Source: Planctomycetota bacterium | GTDB lineage: Bacteria > Planctomycetota > Phycisphaerae > UBA1845 > PWPN01 | Direction: 5' to 3' | DNA: 43,336 bases | Assembly (NCBI GenBank): GCA_022711465.1 | Contig: JAKLEZ010000037.1 | Span: forward strand, 1 to 43,336 | Shown here: piece after piece, positions 1 to 8,834 of the stretch | Layout of the letters: each line of letters starts with the position of its first letter | Numbering within the stretch: the first letter of the stretch is position 1 | Translations under genes and position numbers: made by a program | Notes under the pieces: model-generated | What the model was told of the DNA's origin: nothing | Seen by the model: the letters and a program-made list of their open reading frames with translations, nothing else | Database searches by the model: none

Positions 1-119
1 GCTACGAGTGGGAACAGGATTACATCTACTCGCCGGATACGATCGAAGAAAAACTCAAACTGATCGACGACACCCTGGATCGTCAGATTCCTGCGTATCG
101 GAAGCAGCAAGGTTTATGA
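1..119 (+). CDS. 3' end of an unidentified gene (5' end outside window)
   Basis: An open frame enters from the left edge and gives 38 residues ending ...YRKQQGL before a TGA at 117-119. The peptide is charged and helical-looking (DTIEEKLKLIDDTLDRQ), as in the C-terminal helix of a cytoplasmic enzyme. No family can be named from so little sequence. The frame choice rests on the absence of stops from base 3 and on natural-looking composition. Confidence 0.5.
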   Translation, partial: YEWEQDYIYSPDTIEEKLKLIDDTLDRQIPAYRKQQGL

Positions 120-460
120 GGAGGACCTGGATTCGTCGCATCCGATGCCAAACCGCGATCGCGAGTGAAGCCGCTTGGCTGTGGGGGTTCCGAGCCGCCG
201 ATACTGCGTGGGATTCCGGGCGAAGTCACCACGCTTTACGGCGAGCGTGCCGCTTTCGGTGACGCCCGAAGCATCCGTGGCCGAGTCGTCCCGGCGAGTT
301 CCACGTCGGAATCCCGTAAGATAGGTGAGGAATGCAGGAATACAGAAGCCTGAGCCTGGGCGCCAAGGGGGGACGCTGTACAATGGCCGACCACGGCCCG
401 GCGGCGTATCCGGGTGCTGGTTAGTCGGGCAGTCTTGGATCACTGATCAGGAGACCGAAG
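120..460. other. intergenic region, no gene seen
   Basis: About 340 bp between the leading partial gene and the exported protein at 461. Frames on both strands give only arginine/serine-rich translations typical of noncoding GC-rich DNA. The only clear signal is a Shine-Dalgarno AGGAG at 449-453, seven bases before the ATG at 461. Confidence 0.5.
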
Positions 461-1636
461 ATGAGAAGTTCTGCGAGAACGTTCGCACTTTTGGCTGGTC
501 TGGGACTGCTGAGCACCATAGCTCGAGCCGAGCCGGCGGATCACCCAGCACCACACCTTCCGTTGGGCAAGAAACTCATTGAGTACGGTTGGGATGTGCC
601 AACAGTGGCCCAGATGCACGACCGGCTTGCGGCCATGGAGAAGCGGCCGTTCGACGGGGTCATCTTCCGGTTCAGCGGAGGCCACAACGCGTTCGTGACC
701 AGGCCGCTCGAACCGGCCGGATTCACGGAGGAGGAGCGCATTCTTCGCGAATTGAACTTCGCTCGTTTCACCAGTAACTTCGTGCTCATCTGGGGCTCGC
801 CGCCGGCCGACTTCGACTGGTTCGACGACACCCAGTGGGCTGCCATCGAAGGCAACGCCAAACTGCTGGCTGGGGTTGCTCAGGCGGGGCGCGTCCAGGG
901 CATCTGCTTTGACCCCGAGCCGTATGATTTCAGCCTGTGGGACTACGCCAAGCAGCCCCAGACCAAGATGCGCACATTTGCCGACTACCGGGCCAAGGTG
1001 CGGGAGCGCGGGGCACAACTCATGCGTGCATTCGAGAAATCGATGCCCGGTGCCACCATTCTCACGTTCTTTCACCTCAGCCTCTATGACCGCTTCGCCA
1101 CACTGCCCGAACGCGAGCGAGCCGAGCGGCTAGCCCGCGAGGCATGGGGGCTGATGCCAGACTTCTTCATCGGCATGCTGGATAGCGCGAGTCCCAAGGC
1201 CCGATTCATCGACGGCAACGAGAACGCCTACTATTACACCTCGCGCGAGCAGTATTTCCGCGCCTACCACGCGATCCACGAGCGAGCCCGCGGCCTAGTG
1301 CCACCCGAACTCAGGGAGAAGTACGAACGGCAGGTCCAGGCCGGGCAAGCGCTTTACGTGGACCAGAACTTCGCACTCCGAGAGCCAGTCAAAGACTACC
1401 TGAGCTCCCGCATGACCCCTGAAGAGCGGACCAGGTGGTTTGAGCACAACACATATTGGGCGCTGTATACGACGGACGAATATGTGTGGTGTTACAGCGA
1501 GAAGATGAACTGGTGGAAAGACCAGACGCCGCCCGGTCTCGAGCAGGCCATCGTGAATGCCCGGCAGAAGATCGCCGAGGGCACGCCCCTGGGGTTCGAC
1601 ATCGAGCCGGTCCTCGAGGCCGCCGGGAAGCGCTAA
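461..1636 (+). CDS. exported glycosidase-like protein of unknown specificity
   Basis: This 391-residue protein has a Sec signal peptide (residues 1-23, ending near ARA-EPADH). Its ATG is preceded by AGGAG. The mature part is rich in Trp, Tyr, Phe and Asp and reads like a TIM-barrel carbohydrate-active enzyme, with a start motif 'LIEYGWDVPT', the central 'GICFDPEPYDFSLWDY' and a late 'YWALYTTDEYVWCYSEKMNWW'-type strand rich in aromatics. The acidic pair in FDPEPY could be catalytic, as in GH-like barrels, but this is inference. Proteins of this general look are common as uncharacterised exported proteins in Planctomycetota. No neighbour shares an operon with it, and substrate and catalysis are unknown. 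Confidence 0.8.
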   Translation: MRSSARTFALLAGLGLLSTIARAEPADHPAPHLPLGKKLIEYGWDVPTVAQMHDRLAAMEKRPFDGVIFRFSGGHNAFVTRPLEPAGFTEEERILRELNFARFTSNFVLIWGSPPADFDWFDDTQWAAIEGNAKLLAGVAQAGRVQGICFDPEPYDFSLWDYAKQPQTKMRTFADYRAKVRERGAQLMRAFEKSMPGATILTFFHLSLYDRFATLPERERAERLAREAWGLMPDFFIGMLDSASPKARFIDGNENAYYYTSREQYFRAYHAIHERARGLVPPELREKYERQVQAGQALYVDQNFALREPVKDYLSSRMTPEERTRWFEHNTYWALYTTDEYVWCYSEKMNWWKDQTPPGLEQAIVNARQKIAEGTPLGFDIEPVLEAAGKR

Positions 1637-1876
1637 CCAGTCACGGCATGGTACGGCCCAGTCGTTGAACGCATGACGGTCACGCATGCCATCAGAGCAT
1701 GCCGGCGGCAAGTGGCATCTACATTACGCATCGGCCGTCCATGAGACAGCCATGTTGGCTGTGGAGGCCAACTTCATGTTTCGCGTTCCTCTTTGGCCTG
1801 CGGTACCGTGCGACTCACGCCGCTTGGGCTCGCATCAGGCCCGGGGCATGTACCGGCGATCATACGCCGACTGCTA

Positions 1877-2041
1877 CCACCGCAGCTCCCGCTCTTCATA
1901 GAACAGCGTGTTGCCGACGTCCCCCGGGCCCACGCCTTCCACGTACCCGCTCAGCAACGTGTGCCCCAACGCCAGCAGCGATGACCACAAGCCGCGCTCC
2001 ACCTGATCGATCGGCCGGCCATCTTTGGCTGCCTTGCGTGT
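1877..2041 (-). pseudogene. ISKra4-type transposase fragment
   Basis: Read on the minus strand, about 55 codons give KDGRPIDQVERGLWSSLLALG, then a segment with GPGDVGNTLFYEERELRW, ending at an in-frame TAG (1876-1874). The VER...LL.LG..LL pattern followed by GDVG.TL.YE.R.L is what I know from the N-terminal half of ISKra4-family transposases, common in planctomycetes. Beyond the stop, the frame continues with a YDRRY that resembles the family's RRY segment. The catalytic half and terminal inverted repeats were not found, so this is an old IS scrap just downstream of the PEP-CTERM gene. Family assignment is by recall, not by search. Confidence 0.55.
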
Positions 2042-2063
2042 TGATTGAGTGTGACGGTTGAGC

Positions 2064-2888
2064 TCATTGCTTACGACGGGCCAGAGCCAGGCCACCCAGG
2101 CCGAGCAGGGCCAGGGTCGCCGGTTCGGGGACCGCCGAGCCGAAGTCGGTGGCGACGACGAGATTGTCCCACTGGGTCTTGCCGCCGGAGGCCAAACGAA
2201 CGGCGGTGTTCCAATTCGTGCCGGTGTAGCCGCGGACGATATCGGCGGAATTATTGCCGGCGCCGTTGTCAAAGTCGCTCTGATCGGGATTGACCCACAT
2301 GCGGACCTGATCGCCGTCAAAGTCAATGACTGACAGAAGGCGATATGACCGGTTGAACTCGACGGGAATCGTGCTGATCTCAGTGCCGACGCCGGACTCA
2401 TCAATGCCGAAGCGGCCGGTTTGCCAGGGCATGCCCATGAACAGCCGTTCGGTCGGGAAGTCATAGCCGCTCATGCCAGCCCAGCCACCGTCGGTGAGAA
2501 AGGTCACGGTCACGCCGTAGTAGACGGACCCGGTGCCGCGGAACGCGCCGACCCGTTCGTCGGTTTCGGGATTCTCATACCACATCTCCGACGGCCCGTT
2601 GTATTGACGCATCGCGCCGCCATTGTCGGTGATGAGAGAGCCGTTCTGGATGTAGGTGCTGCCCCAGACGCAATCCCAGTCGGACACCGTGCCGGTATGG
2701 ATCTTGTTGATATTATCCCAATCCCAGCCCTGTCCGCCGGTCAGTCCGGTGGCGTCGGCCACATCGTACTGATTGACAAACGCGCCGTCGGCATAATCGA
2801 AGTTGTCCGAACCAATCACTTCGGCGTGGACGGAGCCGGCGGCCAGCATCACGGCAATTGCGACTACCAATGTCGTTGTTTTGCTCAT
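2064..2888 (-). CDS. PEP-CTERM sorting-domain protein
   Basis: This 274-residue exported protein has an N-terminal signal peptide (residues 1-22, AAGSVHA-E) and a textbook C-terminal PEP-CTERM signal: VPEPATLALLGLGGLALARRKQ is split as VPEP motif, hydrophobic helix and basic tail. The middle (about residues 25-245) is a Gly/Asp/Trp-rich beta domain of the LamG/concanavalin type often seen in planctomycete PEP-CTERM proteins. Known biology: the tail is recognised by an exosortase, which removes it during export to the cell surface; no exosortase is in this window. A GAGGAGA sequence lies nine bases upstream of the ATG. The ligand is unknown. Confidence 0.88.
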   Translation of the reverse strand: MSKTTTLVVAIAVMLAAGSVHAEVIGSDNFDYADGAFVNQYDVADATGLTGGQGWDWDNINKIHTGTVSDWDCVWGSTYIQNGSLITDNGGAMRQYNGPSEMWYENPETDERVGAFRGTGSVYYGVTVTFLTDGGWAGMSGYDFPTERLFMGMPWQTGRFGIDESGVGTEISTIPVEFNRSYRLLSVIDFDGDQVRMWVNPDQSDFDNGAGNNSADIVRGYTGTNWNTAVRLASGGKTQWDNLVVATDFGSAVPEPATLALLGLGGLALARRKQ

Positions 2889-3669
2889 TTCCCTGATCTC
2901 CTCATTCTGGATACACTATCATTTCCTGCAACCGTTCAGACCCCTGTGGCCAAATACACCTAGAGTCTACCTCACCCCCCTGCAAACACTCAAGAGAAAA
3001 ATGGCTTGGTCGCTGCCTTTCTTTCGGCTGTAACCATCGTCCGATAAGGATCCCAGGTGCCGAACATGGTTTTTCTTCTCCTCCGGAGCGTGCTCTCGCT
3101 TTCTCAGGGACTTCGGATCACCATATTTGACCGTCGTCCCGGGTACCGGGGTGTAGTCCGGCACCGCTGGGGCTCCGCCCCAACCCCCACGGTTTCTGGA
3201 GGCATGGCTATGGTGTTCCTGGGGTTGAGAAGGAAGAGCCCCGCAGCTTACTGGGGAGCAGCCTGCGGAGCTGGAGCCTCGGACGCCCCGTCGGCTTGGC
3301 TATCCCTCGCCGGGTTGTGTGCCCGTAGAGCCTGACTCCGTTTCACCAAGCATGTCACCACCGCCATCGGCTGTGGGCGGATACCCGGCTCCAGAACATC
3401 AGGTTCCTGTACTGTGGTATTGCCGTGTTCAGCCATGTCTGCTTCCACATTTGTTCATATCGTTCAAGGACACCACACGACCGCCCAAGCCAAAGGCAAG
3501 TACAAACTCATTCAACACGCTCACGGGCTCGCCTTGTGATCATAACTTATTTCTGCAGCTTGCATTAGGCTGAGATGGGTGCTGGACTATCCTGGGACAA
3601 GACTTGGGAGGGCTTGCCGGTCATGGAGCTTCGATGTAGAATCATTCAAATCGTTCAGGACGCTGAATC
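2889..3669. other. intergenic region with possible regulator operators
   Basis: About 780 bp between divergent genes: the PEP-CTERM gene points left and the MerR-type regulator points right. It should hold both promoters. I find no coding sequence I believe; the longest frames translate to low-complexity Arg/Ser/Pro peptides. Two related 13-mers (3454-3466 and 3645-3657) are described separately. Confidence 0.45.
3454..3657. promoter_or_regulatory. pair of 13-bp direct repeats, possible operators for the MerR-type regulator
   Basis: TTCATATCGTTCA (3454-3466) and TTCAAATCGTTCA (3645-3657) differ at one base and are followed by similar AGGAC/GGAC sequence. The second copy ends 12 bases before the regulator's ATG, over the ribosome-binding region. 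MerR/B12 regulators usually repress their own promoters through repeated sites, so an autoregulatory operator is plausible. Two copies 191 bp apart could also be chance or a small duplication. Confidence 0.3.
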
Positions 3670-4536
3670 ATGAAGGATCTCCTCACGCCCAAACAGGTCG
3701 CCCGGTGCATCGGGGTAAGCGAGGCCTCGCTCAAACGCTGGTGCGACAAAGGCACTGTCCCCTCAATTCGAACCGCAGGCGGGCACCGTCGCCTCCCCCT
3801 CAATGGCGTCATGCAGTTCCTCCGGCAGACGGGCTACCCGATTGTCCGGCCCGAGATACTCGGTCTGCCCGCGACCACGGGCCGAGGCAAGGAGACCATC
3901 GAGCGGGCCAGGTCGCAGATGCGGTCCGCCCTTGAGACCGGGGACGAACCACAGGTTGCGCGGATGGTCTTTGACCTGTACCTCGCCAGGCATGCCGCGA
4001 GCGACATCTGCGATCAGGTGATCGCTCCTGCTTTCCTCGACATCGGGGCGCGATGGCAGCACGGAGAAATCGAGGTGTACGAGGAGCGACGCGGCTGTGA
4101 GGTCTGCATGCGTGTCCTCTATCAACTGCGACGGTTGTTGCCGTCGCTTTCGGACTCGGCGCCGCAGGCCATCGGGGGCACACTCGAAAGCGACCCCTAT
4201 ACCATTCCCACGCTGATGGTGGAGATTGCATTGCGCGAGGCAGGCTGGCGGGCCGACTCCTACGGAATCGGGCTTCCGTTCCCAACGCTGTGCGCGGCGA
4301 TCCGCGCCGTCCGACCGCGTCTCTTCTGGCTGAGCGTCTCGACGATTGCGTCGACGCCGGACTTCCTGCCTGCCTATTCGAAGCTGTACGACACCGCCGT
4401 CGAGTGCGGCGTGCCCGTCGTTGTCGGCGGGAGGGCGCTGACGGAAGAAATTCGCAGAGCAATCCAATACTCGGCCCACGGCGACACACTCCGGCATCTG
4501 ATTTCGTTCGCACAGACAATGAATCACCGGGCATGA
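3670..4536 (+). CDS. MerR-type regulator with B12-binding-like domain (CarH/LitR-like)
   Basis: This 288-residue protein has an N-terminal MerR/excisionase winged helix (residues 4-60; LTPKQVARCIGVSEASLKRW, TAGGHRRLP). A four-helix cap and cobalamin-binding-like Rossmann domain follow (about 85-280; VRPRLFWLSVSTIAS, VPVVVGGRAL). In CarH/LitR photoreceptors the cobalt-ligating motif is D/E-x-H-x-x-G. Here the equivalent stretch is D175-P-Y-T-I-P, so the lower His ligand is Tyr and the Gly is Pro. It may therefore bind B12 differently or not at all. The SDR/DUF2867 gene starts four bases downstream, then photolyase genes, which matches the known CarH/LitR target set. It probably represses this cluster, with light or another signal relieving repression. 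Confidence 0.85.
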   Translation: MKDLLTPKQVARCIGVSEASLKRWCDKGTVPSIRTAGGHRRLPLNGVMQFLRQTGYPIVRPEILGLPATTGRGKETIERARSQMRSALETGDEPQVARMVFDLYLARHAASDICDQVIAPAFLDIGARWQHGEIEVYEERRGCEVCMRVLYQLRRLLPSLSDSAPQAIGGTLESDPYTIPTLMVEIALREAGWRADSYGIGLPFPTLCAAIRAVRPRLFWLSVSTIASTPDFLPAYSKLYDTAVECGVPVVVGGRALTEEIRRAIQYSAHGDTLRHLISFAQTMNHRA

Positions 4537-4540
4537 CGCA

Positions 4541-6091
4541 ATGAGCCACGCGACCCCCGAGACACCTACATCCAAGCCCATGCTCGTCACGGGGGCCACC
4601 GGCTACATCGGCGGGCGTTTGACCCCCCGTCTCCTGGAGGCAGGCTATCGAATCCGGTGTCTCGCGCGTGAGCCGCGCAAGCTCAGCGACCGGCCGTGGG
4701 CCAATAGCCCGAACCTCGAGATCGTACGCTGTGACATCGATGATCCCGATAGGCTCCGCGCGGCAATGAAAGGCTGCTGCGCAGCATACTACCTGGTGCA
4801 CTCGATGATGGTGGCTGGTACCGATTATCGTGAACGGGACCGTGTCCTGGCCCGGGGCTTTGCGAAGGCGGCGGAGGCGGCCGGCCTTGAAAGGATCATC
4901 TATCTCGGAGGCCTGGGGGAGATTGGCGACAAGCTGAGTGAGCATCTCGCTTCACGACGGGAGGTTGAGACAGCCCTGGCCTCGGGGTGTGTGCCACTCA
5001 CGACACTTCGGGCGGCCATGATCATCGGGTCGGGCTCCGCGTCGTTCGAGATCCTGCGATATCTGGTGGAGCGGTTGCCGATCATGATCACCCCGCGATG
5101 GGTGTCAACAGAGGCACAGCCCATCGCCGTTCGAAACGTTCTCCACTACCTGGTCGCCTGCCTCAGCGAGCCCGCGACTGTCGGGAAGACGCTCGACATC
5201 GGCGGTCCGGACATCATGACCTATCGCCAGATCATGCAGACCATGGCCCAGGCCCTGGGCCTGCGGAGGCGATGGGTCATTCCCGTTCCCGTGCTCACGC
5301 CACGGCTGAGTTCCCTTTGGATTCAACTGGTGACGCCCCTCAGCCACCGCATTGCGCGACCCCTGGCGGAGGGCCTTCGCAACCGAGTCGTCTGTCGCGA
5401 CAACCAAGCCCACCGACTGATGCCGCAAAGACTGCTGACCGTGCGCGAGTCGATCGACGCCGCCCTGGGCAAGCTGGAATCGCATGAGGTTGAGACGACC
5501 TGGTCCGACGCAGGTCCCATGCCGGGGGACCCGGACTGGTCGGGCGGCAAGGTGTTCGTCGACCGCCGGACCATCCAGGCGAGTGCCGGCGCCGATACCG
5601 TCTTTCGCGCGATTTGTCGCATCGGCGGCAGGCAAGGCTACTACGCTGCGGATTGGCTTTGGCACTTGCGCGGTGCGTTAGACCGCCTGTTCGGCGGCCC
5701 CGGCCTGAGACGCGGCCGACGCGACCCCGAGAAGGTCGGATACGGAGAAGCTCTTGACTTCTGGCGCGTGACTGGAATCGAACCCAACCGGCGTCTGGAG
5801 CTTCGTGCCGAGATGAAGCTCCCCGGCGAGGCGTCGCTGGAGTTCGAGGTCCAGCCGCACCCGCAAGACCATGGCCGCTGCATGGTCGTCCAGACGGCCC
5901 GTTTCAAGCCGAGAGGGCTGTTGGGGCTCGCATATTGGTATGCGGTGCTGCCGTTGCACAGCTTCGTTTTCAGCGGGATGCTGAAAGGCATCAGGCGTGC
6001 AGCGGAGGCCATCGGCCGGGCGACGCCGACAGGTCAAGCGGCACCCGGCGGGCGCCCAGCGGAACCGAACGGGTCACCCACGTTACGATGA
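4541..6091 (+). CDS. NAD(P)-binding SDR with DUF2867 domain
   Basis: This 516-residue protein has an NmrA/atypical-SDR Rossmann fold at residues 14-300 (nucleotide motif VTGATGYIGGRL, later YYLVHSM and a GGLGE segment). A C-terminal DUF2867 domain spans roughly 330-490 (YYAADWLWHLRGALD, DPEKVGYGEALDFWRV, FKPRGLLGLAYWYAVLP). This fusion is recurrent beside light-inducible photolyase genes in bacteria; the substrate is not known. The gene begins four bases after the regulator's stop with no strong ribosome-binding site, so it is probably translationally coupled. The C-terminal 25 residues are low-complexity. A role in light or oxidative stress is inferred from context only. Confidence 0.85.
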   Translation: MSHATPETPTSKPMLVTGATGYIGGRLTPRLLEAGYRIRCLAREPRKLSDRPWANSPNLEIVRCDIDDPDRLRAAMKGCCAAYYLVHSMMVAGTDYRERDRVLARGFAKAAEAAGLERIIYLGGLGEIGDKLSEHLASRREVETALASGCVPLTTLRAAMIIGSGSASFEILRYLVERLPIMITPRWVSTEAQPIAVRNVLHYLVACLSEPATVGKTLDIGGPDIMTYRQIMQTMAQALGLRRRWVIPVPVLTPRLSSLWIQLVTPLSHRIARPLAEGLRNRVVCRDNQAHRLMPQRLLTVRESIDAALGKLESHEVETTWSDAGPMPGDPDWSGGKVFVDRRTIQASAGADTVFRAICRIGGRQGYYAADWLWHLRGALDRLFGGPGLRRGRRDPEKVGYGEALDFWRVTGIEPNRRLELRAEMKLPGEASLEFEVQPHPQDHGRCMVVQTARFKPRGLLGLAYWYAVLPLHSFVFSGMLKGIRRAAEAIGRATPTGQAAPGGRPAEPNGSPTLR

Positions 6092-6140
6092 CGTCGAGGT
6101 ACGCAACCGATGCCGAGTGGTCCCTGCAGGTCATACAGCC

Positions 6141-7760
6141 ATGAGACTCAAATTGACCCGTCACCTGCGTGACTGCATGCCGAAACTCGCTGTGCGCGGG
6201 CCCGTCCGCCGCCTGGCGATCGTTCTCGGGGACCAGCTCGATCCAGATGCGGACCCGCTCAAGGGGCTTGACAAGTCGCCGGACGCGGTTTTGATGATGG
6301 AGGTCAGCGAGGAATCGACGCACGTTCCGAGTCACAAGCAGCGGACCGTCCTGTTCCTCTCGGCGATGCGCCATTTCGCGAAGGATCTCGCCCGAAGCGG
6401 CTATCGCGTCCGTTACGTTCGCCTCGAAGACCCGGATAACACGCATTCGTTCACTGGCGAAATCGATCGTGCCGTCCATGAGCTCAAGCCGGAGCGCATC
6501 CTCTGCACGCATCCGGGCGAGTGGCGGTTCAAGAACCTGATCGAGGAGGTAACGAAGGCAGCGAAAGTTCCCCTGGAGACGCGGCCGGACCGGCACTTCC
6601 TGGTCGACCTGGAGCATTTCGACCACTGGATGGCTGGCCGCAAGCAACCGGTTATGGAGCACTTCTACCGGGAGCAGCGTCGTCGGCTCGGCGTTCTGAT
6701 GGACCAGAGCAGCCGACCGATCGGCGGAGTCTGGAACTTCGATGAAGAAAACCGCCGGGCCTTCAGAAGGGCACCGAAGGTACCCAAGCCGTACTCATCT
6801 CGGCCGGATGCCATCACAAAGGCTGTGATTCAGCTCGTCGAGGAGCGATTCCCTGATAACCCAGGCTCGCTCCAGAGCTTTCGATGGCCAGTCACGCGCA
6901 CGCAAGCTCTCAAGGCTCTCGATGACTTCGTGGAAAGTCGGCTGGCCGAGTTCGGCACCTACCAGGATGCGATGTGGGCAGATGAACCGTTCCTGTATCA
7001 CTCTCTGCTCTCCGCCTCGCTCAACCTGAAGTTACTTGACCCCCGCGAGTGCATCGCCAAGGCGTTGACAGCTTGCGAAAGCGGCCAGGCTCCGCTGAAC
7101 TCCGTCGAGGGATTTACTCGACAGATCATCGGCTGGCGCGAGTTCATCCGCGGAATCTACTGGCATGAGGGCCCACACTATGGCTCGCGAAACGAGTTGG
7201 ACCAGCACGGAACGCTGCCGGAGTTCTACTGGACGGGACGGACGGACATGGTCTGCATGAGGCAGGCCATCGGCCAAGTCCTGGCCTGCGGCTACGGCCA
7301 TCACATCCAGCGGTTGATGGTGACCGGCAACTTCGCCCTCATTGCCGGCGTGGATCCCCGTCTGATCAGCGACTGGTACCTGGCGATGTACGCCGACGCC
7401 GTGGAATGGGTGACCCTGCCCAATACGCTCGGCATGGTCATGCACGCCGACGGCGGCGTGGTCGGAACGAAACCCTACGCCGCGAGCGGCAAGTACATCG
7501 AACGGATGAGCAACTACTGCCGCAACTGCTCCTTCGATCCGGCAAAACGCGTCGGGACTGCGGCATGCCCCTTCAGCACCTTCTACTGGGACTTCCTGAT
7601 TCGAAACCGTCGGCGATTCCGCAGCCACCGCCGAATGAGTATGATGCTGCGAAATGTCGATCGCATGACGGAAGAGGAATGTGCGGCCGTTTCCGCCTGG
7701 GCGAATCGACGTCGCCGGGAGTTCGGAATCCGAGGTGTCCTTTCCCCCAGCAGCAGGTGA
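6141..7760 (+). CDS. iron-sulfur photolyase/cryptochrome (FeS-BCP, PhrB/CryB type)
   Basis: This 539-residue 'deoxyribodipyrimidine photolyase-related' protein is a prokaryotic (6-4) photolyase or cryptochrome. The antenna Rossmann domain starts with RRLAIVLGDQLDPDADPL. The helical FAD domain includes VEGFTRQIIGWREFIRGIYW and GYGHHIQRLMVTGNFALIAG. Four cysteines match the family's [4Fe-4S] ligands: C372, then C460, C463 and C476. The spacing (88, 3, 13) equals that of C350/C438/C441/C454 in Agrobacterium PhrB. I chose the ATG at 6141; an alternative ATG at 6177 would remove 12 residues, while upstream in-frame codons are low-complexity. The gene lies 49 bp after the SDR gene and is probably in its operon. 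Expected role: FAD-dependent light-driven DNA repair. Confidence 0.93.
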   Translation: MRLKLTRHLRDCMPKLAVRGPVRRLAIVLGDQLDPDADPLKGLDKSPDAVLMMEVSEESTHVPSHKQRTVLFLSAMRHFAKDLARSGYRVRYVRLEDPDNTHSFTGEIDRAVHELKPERILCTHPGEWRFKNLIEEVTKAAKVPLETRPDRHFLVDLEHFDHWMAGRKQPVMEHFYREQRRRLGVLMDQSSRPIGGVWNFDEENRRAFRRAPKVPKPYSSRPDAITKAVIQLVEERFPDNPGSLQSFRWPVTRTQALKALDDFVESRLAEFGTYQDAMWADEPFLYHSLLSASLNLKLLDPRECIAKALTACESGQAPLNSVEGFTRQIIGWREFIRGIYWHEGPHYGSRNELDQHGTLPEFYWTGRTDMVCMRQAIGQVLACGYGHHIQRLMVTGNFALIAGVDPRLISDWYLAMYADAVEWVTLPNTLGMVMHADGGVVGTKPYAASGKYIERMSNYCRNCSFDPAKRVGTAACPFSTFYWDFLIRNRRRFRSHRRMSMMLRNVDRMTEEECAAVSAWANRRRREFGIRGVLSPSSR

Positions 7761-7764
7761 TGAC

Positions 7765-8395
7765 ATGCGAGCGCTCATGTGGTTTCGATCCGACCTGCGA
7801 ATCAGCGATAACACGGCGCTTCATCATGCGTGCAGGTCCGCCGACGAGGGGGTCATCGCGGTCTTCGCCCTGTGCCCCGGGCAGTGGTCCGACCAAGGCT
7901 GAGATTCAGTTCCGCGCCTTTTGCGAGGGGCGCACGGGCGTGCCGATCGTCGATGCCGGCATGCGCCAGCTTGCGCAAACCGGCTGGACGCACAACCGCG
8001 TGCGGAGGATCGTGGCGATGTTCCTGACCAAGGATCTTCTGATCGATTGGCGTTGGGGCGAGCGGTACTTCATGTAGCACCTGGTGGACGGGGACTTCGC
8101 GAGCCACAACGGCGGCTGGCAGTGGTCCGCCTCGACGGGCACGGACGCGGCCCCGTATTTCCGCATCTTCAACCCGTTCAACCAGAGCAAGCGATACGAT
8201 TCCGACGGCGAGTACATCCGACGGTTCGTGCCGGAACTGGTGGATGCACCCACCGGCGCCTTGCATGACGCCGAAGGCATCAAGTCACTTGGTTCCAAGT
8301 ACTCGGGCCTGAGTCTCGACCGTGCGGCATGCCGGTCAAGAGTCCTGGACGCTTTCAAGAACTTGAGGCAGCGGACGTCGGCAAGAAGCAAATGA
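7765..8395 (+). pseudogene. phr: broken class I CPD photolyase (internal deletion, frameshift and stop)
   Basis: The ATG at 7765 starts a perfect class I photolyase N-terminus (MRALMWFRSDLRISDNTALH to about residue 46), which ends at a TGA (7900-7902). Immediately after, in another frame, the FAD-domain C-terminus resumes: GRTGVPIVDAGMRQLA, TGWTHNRVRRIVAMFLTKDL, NGGWQWSASTGTDAAPYFRI, NPFNQSKRYDSDGEYIRRF. Roughly 280 central residues are missing. An in-frame TAG (8075-8077) sits in YFM*HLVDGD, where the family often has Gln or Arg, so a single CAG-to-TAG change would explain it. The gene cannot make a working enzyme. It follows the iron-sulfur photolyase by four bases. Its last 21 codons are repeated at 13522-13585. 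Confidence 0.88.
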
Positions 8396-8777
8396 GCCGG
8401 TGTGGCCAGAAGGCATACTCAGTCAGGGAGATCAAGCTGTAAGCAGGCGCGCACCAACCGACCACCCGATCCACGAGATACTCGCACAACGCTGGAGCCC
8501 CTGCGGTTTCGCAGAGACGCCCGTGTTGCCGGAACACCTGAAGTCGCTGTTCAGGGCCGCCCGCTGGGCCGCATCATCGTACAACGAGCAACCTTGGCGC
8601 CACATCGTGGCGACCCGTGACGATCCCGAGGTGTTCGACCAGCTGCTGTCCTACCCGGTTGAGGCCAACCAGGCTTGGGCTCGCTTCGCGCCAGTGCTCG
8701 CAGTGGGAATCGCCAAGCGAACGTTCGCGCGCAACGGGGCCCCGAACCGGGTCGCCCTGCACGACCTGGGGGCGGCG
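8332..8777 (+). repeat. 446-bp direct repeat, left copy (photolyase tail plus nitroreductase 5' part)
   Basis: Bases 8332-8777 align without gaps to 13522-13967 at a constant offset of 5190. I count about 32 differences by eye, near 93% identity. Identity stops abruptly at both edges (left CCGGTCAAG, right GGGGGCGGCG). Much of the difference clusters in the nitroreductase codons. The repeats bracket a 4744-bp block carrying the ETF genes. Confidence 0.93.
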
Positions 8778-8834
8778 ACGGCGCGACGGCGCTCCCCCTT
8801 ACTGTCCCTTGACCTGAGAACCTCTCGACTTTAG
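8439..8834 (+). pseudogene. truncated nitroreductase, left copy
   Basis: The reading frame is homologous to the intact nitroreductase at 13629 for its first 113 codons (HPIHEILAQRWSPCGFAE, SSYNEQPWRHIVA, NGAPNRVALHDLGAA). The start codon position is GTA here against GTG in the intact copy, so initiation is lost unless the GTG at 8400 is used. At 8778 the homology ends and a short unrelated tail (RRRSPLLSLDLRTSRL) runs to a stop at 8832-8834. The FMN-binding C-terminal half is absent. This is a left-over of the rearrangement that placed the ETF block here. Confidence 0.85.

Noticed and set aside
3809..4945. 378-codon minus-strand frame across the regulator and SDR genes
   Set aside because: It overlaps two certain genes on the plus strand and its translation is Arg/Ser-rich.
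8400..8438. Upstream GTG (8400) as a real start for the left nitroreductase
   Set aside because: The intact copy starts at GTG 13629 with a good Shine-Dalgarno; the added 13 residues are not family-like, and the left copy is truncated anyway.
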